A stretch of 52,274 nt of DNA from an uncultured Bacteroidia bacterium (GTDB lineage: Bacteria; Bacteroidota; Bacteroidia; Bacteroidales; F082): positions 1 through 52,274 of the forward strand of contig CADCJI010000028.1 in the NCBI GenBank assembly GCA_902801625.1, in the 5' to 3' direction. The notes below the pieces were generated by a model that was given only the letters and a program-made list of their open reading frames with translations, had not been told where the DNA came from and did no database searches. Positions 14,926 through 22,892 of this stretch are shown piece after piece (within the stretch, counting starts at the first letter, position 1; every line of letters starts with the position of its first letter). The translations under genes and the position numbers were made by a program.

Positions 14926-15666
14926 TTATTGGTTTTGTTCAAGCTTCTCTATGGCCTGTTTGAGAATTTCCTCTTCCTCAAACATCTCTTTCAGCAACTG
15001 TTCATTAGAGATTCCATAATCTTCTCCATGATCTTCATTCACTATGCGTTGGTTGCTGAATTCTTTCATTTCATCCTCGCTGACCTTCATCATTTTCATG
15101 CAAAGGTCTCGTGTACTCTTCAATGACTTCAAATAAACTTGATTCATGAAATAATAATTAGGAAAGTCAAATTTGAGAAGTTTTCCTACAGACTTCATTA
15201 ATCCTGACTCCGTCATCTCTTTTTTATATCCAACCAATAGGTCTTCTTCATATTTATGGCGCATACTGTAGAAAGAAGAAACCTCATGAACAAAATTGAC
15301 ATTGCCGAGGGTATTGAAAGTCTCTATATTGGAGGAAAAAATGTTTTCTGTCGTTTCAGAAAACTCCATTTGGACAACCATCAAAGCATCTTTAAATTGG
15401 AAACGAAGGCTGTCGAAATACTTCGGATGAAAGGCAAGCTCCTGCTGATTCCGTTTTGCCTTCTGGAAAGCGAGACTTGCATCTTCCAATTGTTCAATGG
15501 TTTTGTCAAAGTCATAGAGGATCATCATGACCATTTCCTTCTTGGCGGCCGCTTTATGGCGTCTATCGATGATGGCTGATGTGCCGAAGGTGAGTATGAT
15601 GGAGAAGGTTGTCGCGAGAAGCGTCAACAGAAACTGTTTGGTGCTGGACGAAGGTTTTTCTTTCAT
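14926..15666 (-). CDS. Single-pass membrane protein of unknown function
   Basis: 246 residues. KQFLLTLLATTFSIILTFGTSAIID at ~10-34 is a membrane helix, followed by basic RRHKAAAKK. The rest is almost wholly helical, probably coiled coil (FDKTIEQLEDASLAFQKAKR), and ends in a highly acidic tail (EEEEILKQAIEKLEQ). No known domain recognised. Second gene of the six-gene operon, seven bases after the AlkZ-like stop. Confidence 0.75.
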   Translation of the reverse strand: MKEKPSSSTKQFLLTLLATTFSIILTFGTSAIIDRRHKAAAKKEMVMMILYDFDKTIEQLEDASLAFQKAKRNQQELAFHPKYFDSLRFQFKDALMVVQMEFSETTENIFSSNIETFNTLGNVNFVHEVSSFYSMRHKYEEDLLVGYKKEMTESGLMKSVGKLLKFDFPNYYFMNQVYLKSLKSTRDLCMKMMKVSEDEMKEFSNQRIVNEDHGEDYGISNEQLLKEMFEEEEILKQAIEKLEQNQ

Positions 15667-15673
15667 ATTCTTT

Positions 15674-16723
15674 TCATTTTAGTTGGTATGTCTTGTATCG
15701 TTTCCATTCCTCTTGGAGGTCAGCCTTATGCTCACCCATGAAGAATGTGGCTTGTAGGTCCTCCTTGAAAGGCGTCCAGTTGCCGCAGATGATGCCATCG
15801 TGGGCGATGATAGGCTGGAAGATGCCGCTGTTGTTGTGTGCCTTATGGCTATAGTCAGGTGAAAGGACGATGTCGCGGCTCTTGTAGCCGATGAGGTATT
15901 CGTCGTAAGGCGGAATCAGGAGATATTTGCCTTTGCGGAAACCACGGGTACGACAATCATCCGTAAAATAGAATTCCCTGCGTGGTAGAGACGCAAAATT
16001 TTGCGTCTCTACATGCAGGGAATTACCTAATATCTCAATTCCCCGCCTGCAATCGTTGATATTCAGCCCCGACCACCACACGAAATCCTCCAAGGTGGCT
16101 GGCTGGCGGCTTTGGAAATATTTCCGCGCAATCATCGCCAAGGTTTCGTCGCGGTCCATCTTGACGCGATTTTTCACCTTATCAGCGGCGAGGGCGTATG
16201 TCGCCTTCATTGGCAACAGGTCGCCGCTGCAGAGCGTCCCCGACAGTTCAGCATAGCGGATGTGGTACGACAGGCGATGGTCGTCCATGTGGATGTCCTT
16301 CTCTGCCAAGGCCTGGACGAAGTCTTCCTTGGTGACACTGCCCTTGTCGGCAGCGGTCTGGAGAAGGATTTCCCTAATGCGTTTTACCTCCTCATCGGGA
16401 ATGCTAATCTTATTGCTGCTCATCCAACCCTTGATGACCGCCAATGCCTTCGCCGAACAGAGTTCGAGCAAGGGCCAATAGTCCTCGGCCGACACGAGTT
16501 GCCAAGTGCCGCGCATCAGGTGCAGACGGATGATCTGTCCGCTGTCGAAGGCCTTCTTAAAGGCTTTGGCGGAAGGTTTCTTTGTCCGCATCGCCACTGC
16601 CCAACGCATCAGGCGATATTCCTGCGCCTGCATCGCGCCCATGTGTTTGACTACCGCTTCGGGCTTGTCGAACTGCGGACAGATGAGCTGCTGGTTGAGT
16701 AATCGGAGGGCTATCGGATTCAT
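15674..16723 (-). CDS. AlkZ/YcaQ-like DNA glycosylase (HTH_42, winged helix) with palindromic insert
   Basis: 349 residues from ATG 16723 (MNPIALRLLN); the longer frame to 16753 reads through the promoter. HMGAMQAQEYRLMRWAVAMR carries the QxQ motif (Q32, Q34) that is catalytic in AlkZ-type glycosylases, and GQIIRLHLMRGTWQLVSAEDY is the typical next block. Family members excise bulky or crosslinked alkylated purines; many homologues are uncharacterised. About residues 233-250 are encoded by a long perfect-arm palindrome (15972-16024) and are probably not ancestral. First gene of a six-gene operon with a TACCTTTG promoter. Confidence 0.85.
   Translation of the reverse strand: MNPIALRLLNQQLICPQFDKPEAVVKHMGAMQAQEYRLMRWAVAMRTKKPSAKAFKKAFDSGQIIRLHLMRGTWQLVSAEDYWPLLELCSAKALAVIKGWMSSNKISIPDEEVKRIREILLQTAADKGSVTKEDFVQALAEKDIHMDDHRLSYHIRYAELSGTLCSGDLLPMKATYALAADKVKNRVKMDRDETLAMIARKYFQSRQPATLEDFVWWSGLNINDCRRGIEILGNSLHVETQNFASLPRREFYFTDDCRTRGFRKGKYLLIPPYDEYLIGYKSRDIVLSPDYSHKAHNNSGIFQPIIAHDGIICGNWTPFKEDLQATFFMGEHKADLQEEWKRYKTYQLK
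15972..16024. repeat. 53-bp palindromic element inside the AlkZ-like gene
   Basis: Core 15985-16012 is a perfect 28-base palindrome starting GTAGAGACGCAAAA and ending TTTTGCGTCTCTAC. It is nested in outer arms AATTCCCTGC (15972-15981) and GCAGGGAATT (16015-16024). The reading frame is kept. A relative with the same GTAGAGAC/GTCTCTAC ends lies in the GH106 gene at 35793-35820. Confidence 0.92.
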
Positions 16724-16742
16724 TAGTTTTCTGATTCTCGTG

Positions 16743-16750
16743 CAAAGGTA
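16743..16750 (-). promoter_or_regulatory. -7 box of the six-gene operon
   Basis: TACCTTTG on the minus strand, 19 bases before ATG 16723. Confidence 0.6.
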
Positions 16751-16837
16751 CACTTTTTTCGACCTATTTCCACAAATCTCCTAAACAATTGTTCTATTGT
16801 TTTTTGAGAAAAAGAATACCGTTTCCAAAAAATGACG

Positions 16838-16845
16838 TACTTTTG
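16838..16845 (+). promoter_or_regulatory. -7 box of the outer-membrane barrel gene
   Basis: TACTTTTG, six bases before ATG 16852. The -33 element is weak. This is another promoter very close to its start codon. Confidence 0.5.
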
Positions 16846-16851
16846 CAATCT

Positions 16852-17487
16852 ATGAAAGACAAAAAACTGCTCATACTGTTTCTCTTTTGGCTCATCGGTA
16901 CCGGTTCGGTGATGGCTCAGCACCTTGGCGGCGGCCTAATGCTTGGCCCGACTTTTTCCACCATGAGCATCACCGGCAATGACAGCACCACCTTCCGTAC
17001 CGATTTCACTGGTGGCATACGCATTGCACTCATCCCTGAACGTTCCATCATCGGTGCCGAAATTGATGTGCTCTATTCTCGGCAAGGCACGAGCTCGAAA
17101 AAATGGTTCGGTGAAAGCCACACCACCTCAATACGCCATTTGGAAAAGTCACATTATATCAACGTACCGTTGTTGCTTAACATTTATCTCCGCAAATGGA
17201 ACAAGGATGATGAAGACGAATCCATGATTCCTCGGCTACGCATCGGGCCTCAAATCGGCTTCTGTGTGGGAGGCAACGAGATAAAGGAAGTGAAAGGAAA
17301 GAAGAAATTGCAATACATTTCGCCATGGGAAAAAGGCAGTTTCAACCGCATTGACTATGGCATCACGGCTGCTTTAAGCTATTGGTTCATTGAGGTACGC
17401 TACACCTTCGGCATGGCCAATGTCTTCAAAGAAGGCGAGAAATCCACCAACCACGTGATTTCGGTGACTTGGTCGGATATTTGGTGA
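16852..17487 (+). CDS. Outer-membrane beta-barrel protein (PorT-like)
   Basis: 211 residues from ATG 16852; the longer frame to 16789 starts upstream of the promoter. Signal peptide KKLLILFLFWLIGTGSVMAQ is followed by alternating strands (GGGLMLGPTFSTMSITG, GIRIALIPERSIIGAEIDVLYSRQG, YINVPLLLNIYLR, LRIGPQIGFCVGG, YGITAALSYWFIEVRYTFGMANV). It ends in an aromatic beta-signal (VTWSDIW). This is the usual layout of the Bacteroidetes outer-membrane beta-barrel domain protein; specific role unknown. It precedes the TonB receptor by ~130 bases on the same strand. Confidence 0.8.
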   Translation: MKDKKLLILFLFWLIGTGSVMAQHLGGGLMLGPTFSTMSITGNDSTTFRTDFTGGIRIALIPERSIIGAEIDVLYSRQGTSSKKWFGESHTTSIRHLEKSHYINVPLLLNIYLRKWNKDDEDESMIPRLRIGPQIGFCVGGNEIKEVKGKKKLQYISPWEKGSFNRIDYGITAALSYWFIEVRYTFGMANVFKEGEKSTNHVISVTWSDIW

Positions 17488-17564
17488 GAAGTCGTTTGAC
17501 CCTGCCGATACCACACAAGGTATTGACAACGTGATAGAGGTCGCTGGCGATAGAATTATGCAAT

Positions 17565-17598
17565 AAAACTGAAATCTAGCCGTTAAATCGGCAGTTTT
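17565..17598 (+). terminator. Possible hairpin between barrel protein and TonB receptor
   Basis: AAAACTG (17565-17571) and CAGTTTT (17592-17598) enclose the small stem GCCG-TTAAAT-CGGC. It could terminate upstream transcription or sit in the TonB receptor leader. The bulge makes this uncertain. Confidence 0.35.
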
Positions 17599-17616
17599 AA
17601 ATCTTCATTAATCGAA

Positions 17617-20037
17617 ATGAAACCATATTACTTTCATCGATGGCTCATTGTCATTGCTTTGATACTGGTTTGCGTGCCAACCTTCGCGCAGAAACGCACC
17701 ATCAGTGGCTATGTGATGGATGCTGCCAGCAAGGAAACCCTCATCGGAGCAACCATTGTCGACAAAAACTCAGGAAAAGGCTGTGCCACAAATAGTTACG
17801 GCTTCTATACCCTGACTTTAAACCCAGGTCAAGTTGACCTGCAAATCTCTTATGTAGGCTACACACAACAGAACAAGGCTCTTGATTTGAAAGAGAATAT
17901 CAGCCTCAACTTCGCTCTTGAGACCAACACGACTTTAGATGAGGTGGTAGTGGAAGGCACGCGCGCCACAGTGAGTGCCCGCAGCCCGCAGATGAGCGTC
18001 GTAGAACTTCCCGTGCAGCAAATCAAGAGCATCCCTACCCTATTTGGCGAGGCCGATGTGCTGAAAGCTATTCAGCTGTTGCCTGGCGTGCAAAACGGCT
18101 CGGAAGGCTCGGCAGGCATGTATGTGCGCGGCGGCGGTCCCGATGAGAACCTGCTTTTGCTCGACGGCGTGCCCGTCTATAATGTCAACCACATGATGGG
18201 CTTTTTCTCCGTCTTCAACCCCGATGCCTTGAAAAATGTCACCTTGTATAAAGGCAGCTTCCCGGCACATTTCGGTGGCCGCCTCTCATCGGTAGTCGAC
18301 ATACGCATGAAGGAAGGCGACATGCAGCAATACCATGGTAATGTAAGCGTGGGTCTGATTTCATCAAAACTTAATTTGGAAGGTCCCCTCTTGAAAGACA
18401 AGCTCTCATTCAACCTTTCCTTCCGCCGCACCTACAGCGACTTGCTGATGAAACCCGCCCTCTGGATTGCCAAGTCGCAACTGGAGGAAATCAACAAGCT
18501 GAAGGCTGGCTATTATTTCTACGACTTCAACGGCAAACTCAACTGGAAGATCTCCGACAAGGACCGACTCTATCTGAGTTTCTACTCGGGCGACGACGCC
18601 ATCTACCTCGGCATAAAGAACAAAGACTACGCTTATGGTGAAGTCCAATATCAAAACTACCTCAACATGGACTGGAAATGGGGCAACAAAGTAGCTGCCC
18701 TGCGTTGGAACCATGTCATGTCGCAACAGCTCTTCATGGATGCCTCGGTCAACTACACTCAATACCGCCACAACCTTGGTATGGGTATCACGGAAGAGAA
18801 TGTTTATCATTATCAGGAAAGCACCGCCACCATCAAAGATGAATTCAACATGGCCTACAAGTCGGGCATCAACGACCTGACGGCCAAAGTCGACTTCGAC
18901 TACACACCTCTGCCCAACCACGAAATCCGCTTTGGAGGCAATTACACCTACCATATGTTCCGTCCCGAAGTGCAGGCGATGAAAATCGTTGCAGGCAACG
19001 AGACCGAGGTGGACACTACGGCAGGTTCGCCCAAGGTGTTTGCCCACGAGACCGCCCTTTATGCCGAAGACAACATGACTTTTGGTGACATCTTCCGCGT
19101 GAACGCAGGTGTGCATTACTCCACCTTCACCGTCGAGGGCAAGACCTACCAAAGCGTGCAGCCGCGCCTCAGCACCAGCGTGATGCTGGCCTCCAATCTC
19201 TCACTCAAGGCAGGCTATGCCTATATGACGCAGTATGTTCACTTGCTCTCCAACAGCAGCCTCAGCCTGCCCACCGACCTTTGGGTGCCCGTCACGGCCA
19301 ACATCGTGCCGATGAATGCCCATCAGGTGTCACTCGGAGCTTTCTATGAATTGCCTCGCCTGTTCGACATCTCCGTGGAAGGCTACTACAAATCCATGGA
19401 TAACCTCTTGGAATACAAGGACGGAGCCTCATTCTTCGGCTCTTCGGAGCGCTGGGATGAGAAAGTCTGTATGGGCAAAGGCTGGGCCTACGGTGTAGAG
19501 TTGCTTGTGCAACGCAGCTTCGGCAAGACAACGGGCTGGGTCGGCTACACCTGGGCACACGCCAAGCGACAGTTCGACCGTGAAGGTATGGTCCTCAACC
19601 AAGGGAAGGTGTTTCCCGCCAAATACGACCGCCGCCACGACCTCAGCATCACCGTGCAGCATAAGTTCAGCGACCGCTTCGACCTCAGTGGCACATGGGT
19701 CTTCAGCAGCGGCAACTGCGGCACGCTTGGCACACAGGTTTACGAAGGCCTGCTCGATGAATGGGGCAACATCTATCCTATCAACGCCTTGGAACGCAAC
19801 AACTTCCGCTTGGGCAGCTACCACCGTTTGGATGTGGGTATGAACTTCCACAAGCAAAAGAAATATGGCACCCGTACTTGGAACATCAGCGTCTACAATG
19901 CATACAACCACAACAACCCCTTCATCATCTACACTGATTATAAATGGGATGAGGCCACGCTAACGGAAAAGAAAGTGCTGATGCAGGCGAGTCTGTTCCC
20001 GATTATTCCGTCGGTGAGTTATAGTTATAAATTCTAA
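17617..20037 (+). CDS. TonB-dependent outer-membrane receptor with carboxypeptidase-like N-domain
   Basis: 806 residues. After a signal peptide (to ~25, ...CVPTFAQ), residues ~27-112 form the carboxypeptidase-regulatory-like domain (ISGYVMDAASKETLIGATI, YGFYTLTLNPGQ, ISYVGY). The plug follows (SIPTLFGEADVLKAIQLLPGV, MYVRGGGPDENLLLLDGVPVYN, FNPDALKNVTLYKGSFPAHFGGRLSSVVDI). The rest is the 22-strand barrel, ending VSYSYKF. It is shorter than SusC-type receptors (~1000) and paired with a DUF4249 lipoprotein rather than SusD. Such pairs are thought to take up ligands other than starch-like glycans; the ligand here is unknown. Confidence 0.93.
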   Translation: MKPYYFHRWLIVIALILVCVPTFAQKRTISGYVMDAASKETLIGATIVDKNSGKGCATNSYGFYTLTLNPGQVDLQISYVGYTQQNKALDLKENISLNFALETNTTLDEVVVEGTRATVSARSPQMSVVELPVQQIKSIPTLFGEADVLKAIQLLPGVQNGSEGSAGMYVRGGGPDENLLLLDGVPVYNVNHMMGFFSVFNPDALKNVTLYKGSFPAHFGGRLSSVVDIRMKEGDMQQYHGNVSVGLISSKLNLEGPLLKDKLSFNLSFRRTYSDLLMKPALWIAKSQLEEINKLKAGYYFYDFNGKLNWKISDKDRLYLSFYSGDDAIYLGIKNKDYAYGEVQYQNYLNMDWKWGNKVAALRWNHVMSQQLFMDASVNYTQYRHNLGMGITEENVYHYQESTATIKDEFNMAYKSGINDLTAKVDFDYTPLPNHEIRFGGNYTYHMFRPEVQAMKIVAGNETEVDTTAGSPKVFAHETALYAEDNMTFGDIFRVNAGVHYSTFTVEGKTYQSVQPRLSTSVMLASNLSLKAGYAYMTQYVHLLSNSSLSLPTDLWVPVTANIVPMNAHQVSLGAFYELPRLFDISVEGYYKSMDNLLEYKDGASFFGSSERWDEKVCMGKGWAYGVELLVQRSFGKTTGWVGYTWAHAKRQFDREGMVLNQGKVFPAKYDRRHDLSITVQHKFSDRFDLSGTWVFSSGNCGTLGTQVYEGLLDEWGNIYPINALERNNFRLGSYHRLDVGMNFHKQKKYGTRTWNISVYNAYNHNNPFIIYTDYKWDEATLTEKKVLMQASLFPIIPSVSYSYKF

Positions 20038-20040
20038 TTC

Positions 20041-20139
20041 GACCATGGCTTATGGCCTATGACAATGACCGCTTTTTGATAATAGAAACGCTTACAATTT
20101 TAATAAAGCGGTCATAGTCAATAGCCATTGGCCATAGTC
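20041..20139. repeat. Long inverted repeat between TonB receptor and DUF4249 genes
   Basis: The left arm 20041-20072 (GACCATGGCTTATGGCC...) and right arm 20108-20139 (...CATTGGCCATAGTC) are 32 bases each and pair at about three quarters of positions around a 35-base loop. The words TATGGC/CTATGAC repeat inside each arm. On the mRNA this gives a stable hairpin three bases after the receptor stop. Confidence 0.75.
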
Positions 20140-20158
20140 AAGAAAACAAAATACAACA

Positions 20159-21199
20159 ATGAAAACCAACCTTCTAACCTTAATAACCATCGTTACTGCA
20201 GTACTCCTCACATCCTGCGAGAAAGAAATCGAATTCAACGGCGAGCAGACCGACCCGAAATTGGTGATCAACAGCCTCATGGAGCCTGGACAACCCGTCA
20301 ATGCTGCCATCAGTAAGAGTTTCTTTTTCTTGGACAACCATGCCAACACTACTGCCCCTGATGACCTTGTGGCCACGCTCTATGTGAATGGCAACTTACT
20401 TGGCGAGATGACTCCACATAATGACACCGTGGTCAGCTACGACATTTGGGACCCAAACGACCCGAATCTTGGGCATATCAGGAAAATCTATACTTATGAT
20501 TATTGTCCCGCTATGGGCGACATCATCAAAATTACGGCTTCGGCTAATGGTTTTGATGATGTGGAGGCCGAAACAAGTCCACTCCCCAATGCCATAGAGG
20601 CTCAATTGAGCGCAGATGTGGCTCATTGGGACTCATGGTATGAGCATTACTATAACTATGAGACTTTTGAAGAGGATGCAGACAGTTTATTAAAGATGTA
20701 TGCAGAGGTGACTTTGACGCTTGAACTCACCGACCCCAACCCCGGGCAAGTCGATTGTTTCAAAGTTTACATTCCAAACTGGAAGAACGACCATCCACTG
20801 AGAAACAGCTACGATTGTTCCTTTGAATACGACGACCCCGTTTTTGGCTCGGCGCTTCCCTACAATGAATACATCGATTTCAGCGACCTCGACACAAAGC
20901 CCTTGGGAGTATTCACTGATGTGCTTTTCGACGGCAAGTCTTATCAGCTTAAATTCAAAATGACGGTTTGGTTAACTGTGGATGTGGAATACGACCCAGC
21001 ATTCTTCCAATTGCCCATTAAGTTGGAACATCTCTCAAAAGAATACTACAACTATTTGTACACCTGCGACCAAGGCGACATGTCCATGCAGTTATTTGCC
21101 GAACCCATCCAGACCTATTCCAATGTGAAAGGTGGATACGGTATCGTTGCAGGTCATACAGTGGACACATTATGGTTTGCCTTGCCGTTGGAAGAATAA
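20159..21199 (+). CDS. DUF4249 lipoprotein, partner of the TonB receptor
   Basis: 346 residues. The N-terminus ends in a lipobox (LLTSC, Cys ~20), so it is a lipoprotein probably on the outer membrane. The following CEKEIEFNGEQTDPKLVINSLMEPGQP is the standard DUF4249 opening (Ig-like start with an acidic region), and the family size fits. DUF4249 genes regularly follow TonB receptors of this type. Likely a ligand-capturing or plug-gating surface partner; ligand not known. It probably shares a transcript with the receptor despite the intervening hairpin. Confidence 0.88.
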   Translation: MKTNLLTLITIVTAVLLTSCEKEIEFNGEQTDPKLVINSLMEPGQPVNAAISKSFFFLDNHANTTAPDDLVATLYVNGNLLGEMTPHNDTVVSYDIWDPNDPNLGHIRKIYTYDYCPAMGDIIKITASANGFDDVEAETSPLPNAIEAQLSADVAHWDSWYEHYYNYETFEEDADSLLKMYAEVTLTLELTDPNPGQVDCFKVYIPNWKNDHPLRNSYDCSFEYDDPVFGSALPYNEYIDFSDLDTKPLGVFTDVLFDGKSYQLKFKMTVWLTVDVEYDPAFFQLPIKLEHLSKEYYNYLYTCDQGDMSMQLFAEPIQTYSNVKGGYGIVAGHTVDTLWFALPLEE

Positions 21200-21287
21200 T
21201 GCAAGAATACAACACGCCAAGGACAACGAAGAAATAACCTTGTAATAGAAAACGAGAAAAAAGCTGCAACATATTCAATTAATTGCC

Positions 21288-21295
21288 TACATTTG
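21288..21295 (+). promoter_or_regulatory. -7 box of trkA
   Basis: TACATTTG, 22 bases before ATG 21318. Confidence 0.5.
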
Positions 21296-21317
21296 CACTT
21301 TTATAAAGTGAAGTGAA

Positions 21318-22658
21318 ATGAATATCATAATAGCCGGAGACGGAGAAGTAGGCATGCACTTGGCGGAGGCCTTGGTGCGCAGCAACCATAACATCACCAT
21401 CGTGGATCCGCATGAGGAACTGCTGAAGATGATGGAATCGCACAGCGACTTGATGACCATCACGGGCGACTCCACCTCGACCGCCGTGCTGCAACGCGCC
21501 AATGTGAAAAAAGCCGACCTTATGATTGCCGTGCTCCACGATGAGCATATCAACCTGCTGACAGGCATCATCGCCAAGAAATTGGGTGCCAAACAAGTCA
21601 TTGCGCGCGTCAACACGATGGAGAACCTGAGCCCAGAAGTGTGGCGCATGTACCAAGACCTCGGCATTGATGGCTTGCTCTCGCCCGAAGACATTGCCGC
21701 ACAGGAAATCATCTCATTGCTGAAGAAAAACGCTTCCTCGGAGACTTACGACTTCGCTGGAGGTAACTTGCAACTCTTCATGGTGAAACTGGAACCCGAG
21801 GCCGAAATCCTTGGCAAGACGGTCGACGAGGTCATCAACCAGTATGAACATATCGAGTTCCGTATTGCTGCCATCCACCGCCGCCAAAATACCTTCGTAC
21901 CTCAAGGCGATGAGGTCTTCCAAGTGGCCGACATGGTATATGTGGTCACCAAGCCACATGCCATCAAGGACATCATCAAACTGAGCGGCAAGAAACAAAT
22001 CAATGTCCACAATGTGATGATCGTGGGTGGAGGCCGTGTGGGAAGAATTACCGCCAAACGCCTTGAGAAAGAGCTGAACATCAAGATTCTGGAAATCGAC
22101 AAGGAGCGCTGCATGGACTTGACCAACTACCTCTCGGAGGCTTTGGTTGTCAATGCCGATGCCCGAAACCTCGACCTGCTTGAGGACGAGGGCATCAAGG
22201 ACATGGACGCCTTCATCGCCGTCACTGACAACACCGAGACCAACATCCTGACTTGTCTTCAGGCCAAGTCGTTCGGCGTGAAGAAAACCATCGCCCTCGT
22301 CGAGAACATCGATTATATCGACATCTCGCAGAACATCGGCATCGACTCCATCATCAACAAGAAACTCATCGCGGCCAGCTACATGGTGAAATACACCCTC
22401 GGCGCCAAGGTCTCCACGCTGAAGAGCCTCAGCGGAATCGATGCCGACATCGTGGAGTTTGAAGTGAGAGCTGGCTCGGCGGTCACGCGCAAGCCCATCG
22501 GGCAGCTGGCCATGCCTACCGATGCCATCATCTGCGGCATCACCCGCGACGGCGAGAGCTTCATCGCCACCGACGACTTCCAAATCGAGACCGACGACCA
22601 AGTGGTGGTGCTGGCCTTGCCTGCCGGTATCCCCGCTGTTGAACGCTTATTCCATTAA
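21318..22658 (+). CDS. trkA: Trk potassium uptake system peripheral protein TrkA
   Basis: 446 residues with the duplicated architecture of TrkA. The first RCK/TrkA-N half starts IIIAGDGEVGMHLAEAL and the second starts VMIVGGGRVGRITAKRL at ~233, each followed by a TrkA-C half (LQLFMVKLEPEAEILGKTVDEV and ADIVEFEVRAGSAVTRKPIGQL). It binds NAD(H)/ATP on the cytoplasmic face and gates TrkH. The partner gene trkH lies 234 bases downstream on the same strand, separated by a structured element. Confidence 0.95.
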   Translation: MNIIIAGDGEVGMHLAEALVRSNHNITIVDPHEELLKMMESHSDLMTITGDSTSTAVLQRANVKKADLMIAVLHDEHINLLTGIIAKKLGAKQVIARVNTMENLSPEVWRMYQDLGIDGLLSPEDIAAQEIISLLKKNASSETYDFAGGNLQLFMVKLEPEAEILGKTVDEVINQYEHIEFRIAAIHRRQNTFVPQGDEVFQVADMVYVVTKPHAIKDIIKLSGKKQINVHNVMIVGGGRVGRITAKRLEKELNIKILEIDKERCMDLTNYLSEALVVNADARNLDLLEDEGIKDMDAFIAVTDNTETNILTCLQAKSFGVKKTIALVENIDYIDISQNIGIDSIINKKLIAASYMVKYTLGAKVSTLKSLSGIDADIVEFEVRAGSAVTRKPIGQLAMPTDAIICGITRDGESFIATDDFQIETDDQVVVLALPAGIPAVERLFH

Positions 22659-22718
22659 TGTTATGGCATCACAAAACAGACAAAACTTTCAAAACCGTTT
22701 GTTGAGTAAAGAAAGTCG

Positions 22719-22816
22719 CCAACCGGCTCCTTTCCAATGCATCCTAAAGGATGCCCGAAAGCCTTTGCAGGTTATTCATGCGCCGCAAGGCGCGTTGGCA
22801 ATGGCATCCCGGTTGG
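22719..22816 (+). other. Structured element between trkA and trkH
   Basis: The outer arms CCAACCGG (22719-22726) and CCGGTTGG (22809-22816) are perfectly complementary. They enclose two perfect hairpins: GCATCC-TAAA-GGATGC (22739-22754) and GCGCC-GCAA-GGCGC (22780-22793), the latter with a GNRA tetraloop. This is either a multi-stem RNA in the trkAH message or a REP-like palindromic element. No ORF is seen. Confidence 0.6.
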
Positions 22817-22892
22817 GTGACATTGCCTGTTTTTATACTATTAGGAAAGAAAGTTTTACTGGTTTTGTAGGTTCTGTGACAAAATACAACCG

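Noticed and set aside
17488-17546. C-terminal extension of the barrel protein in another frame (DIFGEKSFDPADTT...)
   Set aside because: The annotated end SVTWSDIW is already a proper aromatic beta-signal, so a frameshift is not needed; the open stretch may be a remnant or chance.
18406-19152. Long minus-strand ORF opposite the TonB receptor
   Set aside because: It mirrors the codon pattern of the receptor, has no family features, and opposes a certain gene.
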